Of a stretch of DNA of 64,000 bases, positions 10,863-21,734 are shown piece by piece. The DNA is taken from contig OZ004587.1 in assembly GCA_963924555.1 (NCBI GenBank), positions 2,294,001 through 2,358,000 of the forward strand. The letters run 5' to 3'. The DNA comes from Crambe crambe (Eukaryota > Porifera > Demospongiae > Poecilosclerida > Crambeidae). Position 1 is the stretch's first letter; every line of letters begins with the position of its first letter. The position numbers were made by a program, and so were the translations under genes. The notes beneath the pieces are model-generated. The model was not told where the DNA came from. It did not search any database and was given only the letters and a program-made list of their open reading frames with translations.

Positions 10863-11957
10863 GTCATGTCTCGGCCCATTCTGTGGTAATGCTGGCATAA
10901 ATGAAGATGGTTTAATGAACAATGATCTACCCAAGCTGCCGAATTTTTGGTTAATGGCCTTATTTATGAACTTGGACAGTTTCGTTTACAACATAATACT
11001 GGATGGAAATTTGTTGAGCAGTGCATAACAATATTGTGTGAGTCTTTTCTACCTGTTATCACATTCAATGAGAGTAATCTTAAGGCTTCAGTTGAAAGAT
11101 TACTTAAGAAAGTTAAGGATATGAAAAGGAATAAAAAAGATTGGAGAGCATTTTTACAGCTTCCTTATACACTTCCAAAGTATAGAATTAGCAGAGCTGC
11201 ATCTGATCCTGCCAAACATGAAATGATTCCAAGTCAGGATTATAGTTATGATCATGCAGTATTATCATCTGTTAATAGAAAGTTAGCCTCTGATCTGCAC
11301 CATACTACACAAGAATTAGCTACAGGAAAAGAAAATTAAAGAAAAAATGTTATCAGAAAAGTTACTAGAAGAAAAGAGAAAAAGTAAAAATAGATACAAG
11401 CAGCTAAAGAGACGGGAAATAACAGTACAGCATCAAAGTAACAAAATATTGGTGTTATCAGAGAAAGTTTCAACTCAGAAGAAAAAAATTGAAGTTCAGG
11501 AAAAGAACGGTACAGGTCCAAAGTAAATTATACAAACAAAAAGAATGAAGGAGCAAAAGCAAAATATGATGATTTAAGTGAAGAATTCCATGAAATGCAG
11601 CAGTTATTCTACAGCAAAGTTAAAGATCTAAACGAAGTTATTGGGAATAAAGAAAATGAGTGTGATAATCTTCTAGAAAATGAAGAATTGATGCAAGCAA
11701 AATCTGAAAAAGCCATTATTCCCACATTTCATTCTGGAAAGTTTACAGATTCAGTACGTCAATGTTGCATTGAGCTGCTTAGTTTAAATGTTGGAGTTCG
11801 CAATGTTGAACCTATTATCAGGTCAGTGCTCAGTAATTTTATGGGTGTTGATATCGACCGACTTCCTAATAGTCCAGTCATTATATGGTTTGACCTTAAA
11901 CAAATTGCAACACAAATGCTCTCAACTGTTTCTGGTACAGAAAAATGTGCTCTATAA
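10863..11957 (+). pseudogene. Coiled-coil / LHSDGTTKFG-family gene, N-terminal half, broken (copy A)
   Basis: Opens with MSCLGPFCGNAG, then jumps frame to 10947-11339 (ELGQFRLQHNTGWKFVEQC). A long Lys/Glu-rich coiled coil follows, broken by stops near 11340 and 11525. The piece at 11595-11957 contains ELLSLNVGVRNVEPIIRSVL. The last motif and the preceding coiled coil match the better preserved gene at 56.16-58.48 kb (ELLSYNVGILNVSPIIQSVL). The part expected next (LHSDGTTKFG) is missing here. Three frame breaks make it a pseudogene. Copies B and C share the same breaks, so decay preceded duplication. Function of the family is unknown. Confidence 0.65.
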
Positions 11958-12076
11958 CATACTAAAAGTCTCAAGGAATCCCATGGGGGGAAGTGCAATA
12001 ATTTGACTTTACATTAATTTATCCTTCATTATCATCTAGCTATAACTTGCATTTTTGTGAATAGCTAAACTGATTC

Positions 12077-13548
12077 ATGCAAAACCCATGTCTGAGTTAC
12101 CTACAAGAGAGGAACCCTTTTACTTCTGATTCCAGTCTGCGAAGCATCTGTACTGGAATGCATAGCACTGTTAATGTTGACACAGCAAAGGTTGTTGGTA
12201 ATACCATTCTGGCTAGCATGGAGGGTACAACAGCTGCCGACTTCACTTTCAAGAGAAGTAACCAAGTTGTCACCCTAGATAGCTACCAAGGCTGCAGCCA
12301 AAATTGATGGTGTTACAGTGCACATAGACCCTCAACTTCTTTTCCAGTGACTGACAATAGCTGCTAGAGCATCTGATAACATTAAGATATCTTCAAGTAC
12401 GTATGACCTCTGCAGTTATCCACCAGCCCTCTTTGATTCATCAATGTTACTTAGAGAGCCACAGAAGCCAGTACTGGCTAATGCCATTTGGGACAGTTTG
12501 ATGGAAGAAGTCCAATTTATGGTTCCCTTCTCCAGCGTTGGACACGGGGGCCACTTGTACAGTGTACATGCACAGACTATGTGGCAAAGAAGTATGGTGA
12601 AGCAGTTGTTGTCTTTGATGGCTATGGTGAATCATCAACAAAGGACATGGTACATCAAAGAAGGGCCAAAGGATAAGCTGGAGTAAACTCACCATGAAGA
12701 AAGTGAATTTTCTGGCAAACAATACCAATAAGCAGCAATTTATCAACAGGCTTGGCAACTACTTGGAGAAGAATTGCAAAGTTTACCATGCTCCAGGAGA
12801 TGCAGATGTGCTCATTGTACAGAAAGCAGTGAAATCAGCCACATTAATGCATGGACACTGTGCTGGTTGGTGAGGACACAGATCTGTGTTATCATGCCAC
12901 CTTGAATTCTCATAACATTTTTTCGACCAGAACCCAAGAAAAATATGAAGAAGCCCAAGGTGTGGAACGTCAAGGCTGTCAAGCAAGATTGGTCCTGAAA
13001 TATGCAGCAACATGCAGTCCTTGGATGTGATACTACCTCACACCTGTATGGCATTGGAAAGGGCACTTCTCTCAAGAAGTTCAAATCAAGTCAAGAACAA
13101 GCCAAAGTGTTTGCTACAGAGTCAGCTACCTACAAGGAAATCTCTTCACTAGAATCACTAGATTCTCTGCGCTATAAACATTTCTATGAAAATATTTGTA
13201 TGAACAATTCCTGCATTCATCCACAGACCCTGCCACCAACTTCAGCTGCTGCAAAATATCACAGCCTCCGAGTTTATTTCCAAATATGGAGTGGAAAAGT
13301 AGCGGTGACGGAATCAGGCTGAGGATGGAAGAAGAGTGATGCCAGTACTCACTGACTTGCCACCTGATGAACTCCTAAAAATGATCAGGTGTAACTGCCA
13401 CACTGACTGCAGCAGTATGAGGTCCACATGCAAGAAACACTGTGTGAAATGTTCTCCAGCTTGTGGTAACTGCAGAGGGTCAGGTTGCACTAACTCAAAT
13501 AATCCCATACATGAGTATGAAGACGATATAGATGATGATACCGAGTAA
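12077..13548 (+). pseudogene. PIN/XPG-like nuclease with C-terminal CXC cysteine cluster, broken (copy A)
   Basis: Collinear fragments in several frames. They are ERNPFTSDSSLRSICTGMHS (about 12.1 kb), AKKYGEAVVVFDGYGESSTK (12.6 kb), YHAPGDADVLIVQKA (12.8 kb), VGEDTDL (12.87 kb), then LGCDTTSHLYGIGKGTSLKK (13.02 kb). The acidic GDAD and GEDTD and the GIGKG turn resemble XPG/FEN1-type PIN nucleases. The last frame (13336-13548) is a CXC cluster CNCHTDC..C..HCVKCSPACGNC, like tesmin/TSO1 DNA-binding domains. Many invertebrate repeat-derived proteins have this arrangement. Several frameshifts and stops make it non-coding as it stands. The nuclease assignment is inferred from motifs. Confidence 0.6.
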
Positions 13549-14226
13549 TCACTGCTGTATGATTTCATTATTAAAAGTATATTATTTTGACCAATCAGAG
13601 AGTGCGTTAGCACTCTCTAAGTAGGGATGGCAGGTCAAAGGTCATCAAGACTGTATAAACTAAAAACTCTTCTTTCTCTTCTACCCTTACTCTACAGGTT
13701 CTCACAAGTCATGGCCCTATCCCTACATCTACACAGAAGACAGGACAATGTATAATAATCTAAAATTCATTCTATAACATCAACAAAAAATTTTTTTCAA
13801 AAATTGACTTTTGTTCTAGTTTTTCAACATAATAATAATCAGATCGGCGTACTGACTAACTGGCTATAGTTGTCACAATTATAACATGGCGATTAGATGG
13901 AGCGGTACTTAGAGGCTGATCTTTTGCTATTCGTTTTCACTAAGGTTATACTTCACAATTCAGTGGTATAGATGCACTAGCTAGTTTTCATCAGCCATTT
14001 TGAAGCCTGTGCGTCCGTGCTAGCTTCTTTTGAAGTGCAGCTGCTTTTAAAGTGCAATCCTTCTATCTACCTCTGAATCAAAAAATTAAGTAACAGTCAC
14101 TCTTCTGAGACACAAGGTCAAGGTCTTCTGCTGTTTGTTCAACAAGGTATGTTATACTCACTCTTTCCTTTGTTTGACTCCTGAGTCCAGTGCTTCTTTT
14201 AATTTTATAATCAGCTGCTTGCAACT
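13549..14226. other. Intergenic; no gene seen
   Basis: Homology to copy C ends at about 13593. A small palindrome with GAGAGTGCG and GCACTCTC (13597-13619) is nearly repeated at about 61.67-61.69 kb. A pyrimidine-rich stretch with a CTACAG acceptor-like site lies near 13,680-13,698, but no convincing exon could be attached. Confidence 0.5.
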
Positions 14227-14376
14227 TTGGAACTGTTTCCTTACAATTCCAGTGCTCTGCAGCTATTTGTACAAAAAAATGTGTTCAGTGTCAACCATAT
14301 TCACTCTTTCATAAGTGTTTCTTTCTCTGACTACGTAGCACTATCAGTTTGGAACTACTCCACTGATCTCAACCAG

Positions 14377-14837
14377 TGCCACCTCCAGCTGCACACCCCC
14401 TCCCAAAAGGTAAGCAACTAACTAGCTATACATAACACATATCACGACCTTACAATTACATCATCCAGTGCCACCTCCCTTTGCACACCCCCTCCCAGAA
14501 GGTAAGTAACTAAAGATAACAATTTCATTACTCATACAATTACATCATCCAGTGCCACCTCCAGCTGTGCGCCCCCTCCCAGAAGGTAAAGAATTATACA
14601 TAGATAACATATTTCATTACTCTTATATCCAGTGCCACCTCCAGCTGCGCACCCCCTCCAAGAAGGTAAGCAACTATAGATAACACATTTCATTACTCTT
14701 ACAATTACGTCATCCAGTACCACCTACTGCACGCCCCCTCGGCCTCCCAGAAGGTAAGCAACTATAAATAAAACATTTCATGATCTTACGATTACATCAT
14801 CCAGTGCCACCTCCAGCTGTGCACCCCCTCCCAGAAG
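14377..14837 (+). repeat. Tandem array of six micro-exon-like units
   Basis: Six units spaced 80-92 bp apart. Each core is bounded by CAG on the left and, in five of six, by GTAAG/GTAAA on the right: 14377-14409, 14469-14501, 14553-14585, 14633-14665 (all 33 nt), 14718-14753 (36 nt) and 14805-14837 (donor lost, AAGGGA). All cores stay open in one frame as 11- or 12-residue peptides such as CHLQLHTPSQK, CHLPLHTPSQK and CHLQLCAPSQK. The first joins in frame to an ORF from 14227. They could be alternative symmetric micro-exons or a minisatellite that copied splice-like ends by chance. Confidence 0.6.
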
Positions 14838-15145
14838 GGAGGTCTTTTTGGTACTTAATTAATGCACTTTGCTTGTAAAATTTATAAACCAGCCATTAGC
14901 ATAGGAAATTTGGGCACCCCCAAGGTTGTATAAAGTGCCAAGGAATTTCAACTTGGTCATGTGGCCATAAGCCACAACGATGGGAAGGGTGACGGGGATG
15001 TGTGAAGCCAAATATGTTTACTACTCCTTAATTAATCCCTTTGGTGACAACCTGTGGTCACCAAAGGGAGTAACCTGGGATATTCAGGGGAACTTGAGCT
15101 GCTTGGGGGCCAAGCTTCCCTTATGCCCCTTAGATGAAACCCTGA
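14838..15145. mobile_element. Remnant of a foldback/MITE of the AGGGTTTCATCTA family
   Basis: The right end (TGAGCTGCTTGG .. CTTAGATGAAACCCT) matches the right end of the element at 58.72-58.93 kb. The middle (gtggccataagccac, aacctgtggtcacc) matches the element at 20.62 kb. The left terminal repeat is not clear, so this is a decayed copy. Confidence 0.5.
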
Positions 15146-17760
15146 GTGCATGCATTGGCCATGAAGTAATTGACCTTTGAATTTTTAAATCCTGGTCAGT
15201 CCAAACCCGACCAACCCAACTAACCCATATTGGGAATTATCAAGTTCATGCCACATGCTAATGAATTACTAATGAAGTGGCCAACTTCCCTGACCATCTT
15301 ATTGGTGCTTTCCCAGGGAAAACCCCTACAGTTGCTATGGGCTTATAAGAAGCAGCTAAAAATTTGAATTTTAATAGCCTTTGAGTTACCCATGCATACC
15401 CCGAAACCCCAACTATGTAGTTAATTGGATTAATGAAAGATGTGTTACTACTGCTACACCACAGCTACTTTCAGATTTGATACCAAATCATGTATCTGGA
15501 GTATCTACAAGACTGAAAGCCATAATTATTATGCATGCGCATTCCATAGATGTGCACTGCAATAGAGAATTAAGAACCGATTTTGCCTTCATACAGCTTT
15601 TTTAAACGAAGTTATGTCTATTGATTTAACAATATTGATCTTATAACTCAGGGATATTGTATCATTAATGTCATGGCAACTACGTAAGCATGTGCATTGT
15701 TTTTGTATAGTCTGCTTCCCTTGATCTTATTTGTGAAACCACATTGTAGAAAAAATAATTTTATGCTATATGCTGCATCATTGCATGTTTGTTTTTATAA
15801 TTATATCACCTGATTTGCAAAAACCCTCACTGTAGCGAATCTTAGGGCCATAGACAACATTACAAAATATATTTTTTGTGGGCTTTTTCCAAATCAGGTC
15901 ATGTGAGCATGCATGCCTGCAATCCAAAGGGCAATAGAGAACATACCATAATTAATACACTTAATTTTCGAGGGATTCATATTTTGCAAATCGGCTTAAA
16001 TTTTCTTTTTGTGGAATCTAATTTCACGAATGAATGGCAGCTATAAAGCCACACCTATTGCTCAGAATCGGTCTGATCAATTTGAGTGAAAACTAATGTG
16101 TTCCTTTACTCCATAGTGATATGCACACCCTTTCTGCAAAGAGTCTCATTCTATTCTGAGAGCAGCATACTTGCACTACTTCTTTTATTCTTTAACAAGT
16201 ATCTACACTGTTCTAGGTTGTTAATACTAGCCCAATAACACAGCATAACCACATCTGGACTAATTCACTTATCCAGCAGCCTGGAAAAAAAAAGTTGGGA
16301 CAAAGGTGTCCAGATAGATAACTGAGGTATAAGTATGGGATGAGGGTGAATACATCTATAGCTACAGTTATCCCTAGATAGTCTTGGGAAATCTTCTGGC
16401 TAGGATAGTACTAGGATGAGGATGCCCACTCCCTTGACAAAGTAACTAGTCATCCAAGGATGGTTCTGGGAAGAGGGTGAGCACTATAGTATACCCACTT
16501 GATAAAGTATCTATGGCTTAGTTTGATTGGTTCAGAGAAGGGTAGTTTTTGTTGTTTTGATCTCCATTTGTTTTCTCTGATAGGTCCAGAGCTAGCTAGC
16601 TATATAGAATGTGTATGCTCTGTATGTTTTTATAATTACGTACATCATTTGCACAATTTTGCACTAGCTATTATTACACTGATGAAGGCTAGAGTATTCT
16701 GGGTGATTTGTTTCATTAAGCTGATTTTATGAAAACTAATTGAAATTAATTTTATGTTAGCTGAGAGAAGTCAGTATAGCGGGAAAATTTTTCGTCAAAA
16801 ACTTTGTAGGCTCAACTCTAAAGAAATATTCGAATAGTTAATTCATATAAATCACAATCTGATCTGGTGTGCGCTAGTAGTTTCCTGCCCCAGCAATGGA
16901 CTGATCGACTGTCCTCTACTAAAGCCATGGGATGTAACATAGTTAGCTATAGAGAAGAGGCACATTGTTGTTCAAGTGAACTTGCTGTAGCTTGTTTGCT
17001 TCGATGAAATCTCAATGAACTCTACTGTTGGCCTACTTCTGTTACGGCTTTATTAGCCTTCCAGTCAGGAAGAAATATCTCGCACACTGCTGTTGTTTGG
17101 GGTACCGATCCATACGATTGGGGTTGAAGTGTGAGCAGTTGGATGCTTTTCTATCTAGGAGAGATGTTTCTGCGGTTCTGCCCACTGCGTACGCATAATG
17201 CATCATCGTGACATGGAAGCGTCATCCGGCACTTGCTGCCCCAAACAAGTCCAAGTATTACGTGTTTCAGCACTTATGGACGGCCGCTACGTGTAGCGCT
17301 TCTGTATAAATACATGCACATGGGCCGGCTGCAAGACGATTGATGAAAAGATTAGAGGCATTGAATTTCATGAAGAAGCATAGGGAGAGGAAATAAGTAT
17401 TCATCGGCAGAAATGGAAAGTGGAAAGGAAATGGAAACTGGAAAGGGATAGCTATGTTCAAGTGAAAATCGAGTGGATATAAACGAGACTGCAGTTTATA
17501 TACAGTCCAGCCTAGATTTTAGAGCCATCTCTTAATTTAGAAGAGCTTACTTGTACACATTATGATCACTGATGAAAGAAATAGCAATAGCTATTATTGT
17601 GATAGTAACTAATAGGACAATAATCAACATAGAGGTTTGATACTCACTAATAAAAGCTATATATTGTTAAAAATTATGATTTTTACTTAGGCTAATTACA
17701 AATATTGATAGCTACATGTTATGTTGCAGTATCTACTGTTATTATGTAGCTACTAACTAG
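15146..17760. other. Intergenic; no gene or element recognised
   Basis: Only short unrelated ORFs in all frames, AT-rich with AGCTAGCT words. A GC-richer patch lies at 17.1-17.35 kb. No domain, splice chain or terminal repeat stands out. Confidence 0.5.
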
Positions 17761-18487
17761 CTATATTATAATGTCTTCATACACAACACTAATGTTATCA
17801 TTCAATTTCTTAGGCATTACACCGTAAGCTTGATTTTCAGTGAGGTTACAACTGGTAATGTGCGTTGATGACTGTGTTTTTTTCCTGCAATATGTAGTAA
17901 TTATTATGTGAGTCAGTTGTATATAGCTATAGAGCTAGCAATTAAACTATAGCTTGTTATAACTAGCTCATTATAGTAGCTAATTATGATGAACTTACTT
18001 CACCCACATAATAATAGAGACAGCACAAATAGCGACTCCAATGAGTACCACCAGCACTGCTGCTCCAGTACTGCTAATGACAATAGCTATGACATTATCC
18101 CCGCTCATTATGACAGTAGTGGCGACATCCAATTCTGTTGAAGGAGAACATTTTGCATCGTCAAATGTTGAAATCACAGAGTCACATGTTCTGTCGATGT
18201 TGAGTTGCATGCCTTGAATGAGGATGGACTGACTAGTCATCACCCATTGCTGAATGAAGATCACTAGTTGTCCTGTTATAGTTTGCGATGTCCTATTGAT
18301 TCGTGCCCTGTAGGTCACATGGTGTGGAGACTGAGGAGTGAAACATACAAATCTTTCCTCCAAAATGTTGGATGACATGAAACCACACCCACAGGCCTGT
18401 TCTGCTACTTGGACCATTGCATTGGTGACATCTCTGAGTTTAGACAGTGGGCTGATTTCTCTCCACTTGATACAGTCAGAGACACTA
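17761..18487 (-). CDS. Receptor D, 3' part: distinct cysteine-containing ectodomain with the shared YGVM/VVYEDI tail
   Basis: The upstream exon ends at 17999 with a GTAAG donor and runs back to about 18487 (5' edge uncertain). It encodes an ectodomain with SDCIKWREISPLSKLRDVTN and a cysteine pattern (AEQACGCG .. FVCF .. DRTC .. AKC). A hydrophobic segment follows (IAIVISSTGAAVLVVLIGVA). The last exon 17884-17761 is 124 nt, the same length as the tail exon of A and C, and encodes LTENQAYGVMPKKLND and VVYEDI. The ectodomain is neither Ig nor FN3; I do not recognise a named family. Upstream exons are not visible, so the gene is partial or truncated by the rearrangement near 18.5 kb. Confidence 0.6.
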
Positions 18488-18577
18488 CTCAGTCAAAGCT
18501 GGAATAATACTACATCTGGGATGGATTATTATTACCTATATACATAGAAAGCTACCACTCTCTCTGATATATATACT

Positions 18578-18700
18578 GCAGTTTTAGGGAATCTTGAAAC
18601 ACTGGTTGCCAACAGTCAAGCGACAACCGTGAACTACGCATGCATAGTGTCAGATTTTGGCATGTGCAATGATGTCAAAATGACAGCTATTATGTTTCAA
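18578..18700 (+). pseudogene. Tyrosine-kinase-like exon remnant with DFG motif (copy 1)
   Basis: Open frame ending at a GTGAGT donor, with VSDFGMCNDVKMTAIMFQ. This resembles the DFG-M-S-R-D segment (subdomain VII) of receptor tyrosine kinases, preceded by a weak LETLVANS where AARNxLV would be expected. The HRD catalytic loop is absent. It lies on the strand opposite to receptor D. Too short for certainty. Confidence 0.4.
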
Positions 18701-18734
18701 GTGAGTGCAAAAAATTTCTTCTAAATAAAAAGTG

Positions 18735-19170
18735 AAGTAGGTAGCTAGCTATAGCCATAACTTTATTCCTATCACTCCTAACTACTATATCATCCAATTA
18801 ACTTAAATCCCTACTCATCAGTCCCCCTTCAGCAACAATTGAGTCAAGTAACCCCTTACCTGTACCCGTCACCAAACTCAAGAACCACAGCAATTATTAC
18901 AAAACTACTATTCTTAATTCACTTCTAGGCCTCCTAAGTGGGTAGGAGGCCTAGGAGTGAAGTAGGAATATTGCTGTGGTTCTTGAGTTAGGTGATGGGT
19001 ACAGGTAAGGGGTTACTTGACTCAATTGTTGCTGAAGGGGAAGTGAAGAGTAGGGATTTAAGTTGGGTGATATAGGCATGGTTATTGAAATTAGGAGGGC
19101 TAGGAGTGATAGGAATGCAGCTAAATCTTATGGCTATCCCTACTTCACTTTTTATTTATAAGAAATTTTT
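18735..19170. repeat. Long foldback element, about 430 bp (copy 1)
   Basis: Near-palindrome: arms run from CTATAGCCATAACTTTATTC on the left to a reverse-complementary right arm containing GGTTCTTGAGTT and GTACAGGTAAGGGGTTACTT. The centre is CCTAAGTGGGTAGGAGG. A second copy follows the second kinase-like remnant at 25.17 kb, so the pair was duplicated together. Confidence 0.8.
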
Positions 19171-19628
19171 TGCACCCATTCTTTTTCTTTGTAGATAACT
19201 ACAGAAATTCATGACATTAATCTTCCTCTTTTGTAGGTACGTAGCACCGGTGATTGAAGATTATTAACAAGCAGTATTCAATATCAAACTTTACATCGAC
19301 AGCAATGTGCATGGCATGGCAGAGCCTCCGTATTTTACTGAAATTTGTTCAATATATTATGAAGAATTTTCAAGAAATTCAGGTAAACTTACATTTTACA
19401 TCACATTATTAACAAAATGGCTGAAATTCATGGTGAATAGGAGCATTTTAATCAAAGTTCACAGGTTGGAGGTGCACACACTAGCTGGCATGGTGAAGTG
19501 AGCAGACTAGCTAGCTACATACAGCCATGTAGGATGAGCATCTATACTGAGGAGTGCCCATCTGACTGGAATACATAGCTAGCTATGTAAGCAATCAAAG
19601 TACACAATCTGCTGCAGTCAAAGTACTA

Positions 19629-19690
19629 GCCTCGTACCCAGGCTCTAAATTATGCGAGGGAGCCTGGTACCCAGCGTTTGTGCATGCGCC
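19629..19690. repeat. AGCCTCGTACCCAGGC-type repeat end
   Basis: TAGCCTCGTACCCAGGCTCT followed about 25 bp later by GAGCCTGGTACCCAGCG gives a short hairpin. The same head occurs at 23,285, at 30,994 and 33,026 (inverted) and at 37,290. Confidence 0.5.
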
Positions 19691-20190
19691 AACAATAATT
19701 TGCACTTTTCGCATTTATTACAGGATTTTGTGAGCTTTTTGCAACGTTGAATTATTAACGTACTTTTTGAGCATGCGCAGTTTTAAGGTTACCAAGCCAA
19801 TTGTTGAAGACTCAGTTGTCATGCATATCTTCACTGCTTTTGTGCGGTATAGCTAGCTTGCAGGATACCATATCTGCCTCGGATAGGTCGTGGAGTAATG
19901 ATTCTATGGCCTAAGTATCGCAGCCTTCAATGCACATGCGCCGTAAGTTAAATGGATGTTGCAAATAGCTCGCAAAATCCGATGATGCATGAAGAATGCG
20001 TGGTTCAATGAATAAGCAGCTGATGTATGCATTAGCAGCTGACTTGGCGTGCATGGAATTTTTGCAGAGTGGAGCAGTTTTGTAATGGCCAGAAACTTGA
20101 TCTGTAGATTCAGTGTATTAGGAAAGTGTTCCTGATAATAGGATGACTCATCTATTCACTAGAAAGTCACTTTAGCGAGGGTGGGCAACC

Positions 20191-20291
20191 AGCTGGACCA
20201 ACCTGTCCAGGAGGACAACCTTCCAGCCCATGTCTGCTCCAAGTGCTTGAATGAAGTTGTTGCACTAGAAAAGGCCTCTAGCTGCATTTAG
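20191..20291 (+). pseudogene. Possible zinc-binding (CxxC) exon fragment
   Basis: The frame reads LPAHVCSKCLNEVVALEKAS and then stops. The PxHVCSKCL arrangement recalls the second half of a ZAD or THAP-associated zinc motif. No neighbouring exons support it. Confidence 0.25.
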
Positions 20292-20446
20292 AAAGTCAGC
20301 AAAATCTGTAGTGGAGAGGGCGCATCAGTCTCTGAGAATGAAGAGAACCAAGGAGACTACTGGAGAATCACCTAACACTCTCCGGAAGAGACCTCGTTTT
20401 AAGATAACAAGAACACAGTAAATTATACTACACTTTTCAATAAAAT

Positions 20447-20461
20447 ACACACACACACACA

Positions 20462-20515
<54 letters not shown>
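20447..20515. repeat. Compound microsatellite (AC)n then (GA)n
   Basis: A run of CA dinucleotides, ATGG, then more than 20 uninterrupted GA units. Confidence 0.95.
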
Positions 20516-20517
<2 letters not shown>

Positions 20518-20616
20518 CATGATCATTCAAAATAGCACACTTGCATATAGCAAACATCTACATAGGCGTAGGAAGATGATTTAGAGCATGGGGGCACCAA
20601 TCACATGTAATAAGAG

Positions 20617-20840
20617 GGTTTCATCTAGGAATTTCACCTTGGGGGGAAGTTCACCGATCACGTGGCCATAGGCCAACAGCGAGCCGGGGGAGGGTGCGGT
20701 AGGGCCCCTCCCACAAAGCCAAAAATGCTTACTACTCTAAAGTATCCCCCTTTGTAACAACCTGTGGTCACCAAGGGAGTAGCCTATAAAAAAATATCTA
20801 ACCTGCAGTCAGAATGAGTATAGTTGGTAGCTCAGAGGAC
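20617..20840. mobile_element. AGGGTTTCATCTA-family MITE fragment
   Basis: Starts AGGGTTTCATCTAGGAATTTC, identical to the left end of the element at 58.72 kb. It contains gtggccataggccaac and aacctgtggtcaccaa, shared with 14.96-15.06 kb. The expected right terminal repeat is not present; instead GGGGGCCATGGCCCCCATG palindromes lie just downstream. Confidence 0.55.
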
Positions 20841-21119
20841 ATGGGGGCCAGGCCCCCATGAATAAAAGAGCATGGGGGCCATGGCCCCCATGCTTCCTAC
20901 GCCTATGATCTAGCTATATTGCTGCAATTGCATTCAGGATTAACGCTGTGAGAGGGGCAGGATGTGGAGGAGCCAGGTTAACTGAGCAAGGATTAGAGGG
21001 GGACAAGACAAAGGCATTCCAGCAGGTCCAGCTACATGTCCTATTATAACTCCAGTGATCCCACCATCTAGTCCATCTTCAGTTCTCCAGACTTGCAGCA
21101 CAGGTTCACACTTTAAAGT

Positions 21120-21725
21120 CACACTTTACCAATGATGTCTCTGTAGGACCGGCAGAGAGCAAGGTCGCCAGAGCTCAATACACTTTCCATGGAGATCAGC
21201 CTTCCCCCGGACAAGATTCACCAGAGCCAGGAGGAGGCTCGGAACCTCCTCCACCATTGTCAGGCTTCAGCGGTAGACATGTAAACTGGAATGTTTGATC
21301 CTTCCTCAGATATCTCTGATGGGAAGTATCCCGAAATAAGCATCCTTGAGGTCCATGTAATCCCCTGGAAGGATGATATCCTTCAAGGAAGGTATACCTT
21401 CCATCTTGAAATGTACTATGGGGATGAAGTGGTTCAGCCACTTCAGGTTGATAATCAAGCGATGTTCTCCCCCCTTCTTGGGGACAGTAAACTTTTGAGA
21501 ACAGCCGATCTGGGGGGTCCTTTGCCCAGCGAGACTGCTCCCTTTTCAATCAGGAAACCCAGAAAGACTATGCAATGGACTGGTGTCAGTTCCGACTTTT
21601 TGTAATTGATGAGAAATCCTAGGTTCTCTAGGAGGTCCCTCCATTTCAGAACTTCTTCCCTTGTCTGAGGATATCATCCAGAAAGACTACCAGGTGGCAG
21701 CCTAGGGATCTGAGGTATGCCATGG
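21120..21725 (-). pseudogene. DIRS/Ngaro-type reverse transcriptase fragments, minus strand
   Basis: On the minus strand the first fragment reads YLRSLGCHLVVFLDDIL (the F/YxDD catalytic box), then LGFLINYKKSELTPVH. The strand continues into what is normally the beginning of the domain: PKKGGEHRLIINLKWLNHF, HFKMEGIPSLKDIILPGDY and LKDAYFGI. The end of the domain therefore precedes its start, as in a tandem or circular junction, and frames are interrupted. HFKMEGI is typical of DIRS-like elements. Confidence 0.6.
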
Positions 21726-21734
21726 GCCAGCGAG

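Noticed and set aside
14377..14837. CRISPR-like array
   Set aside because: Spacers are themselves similar between units and the units have splice-like ends; the context is a eukaryotic genome.
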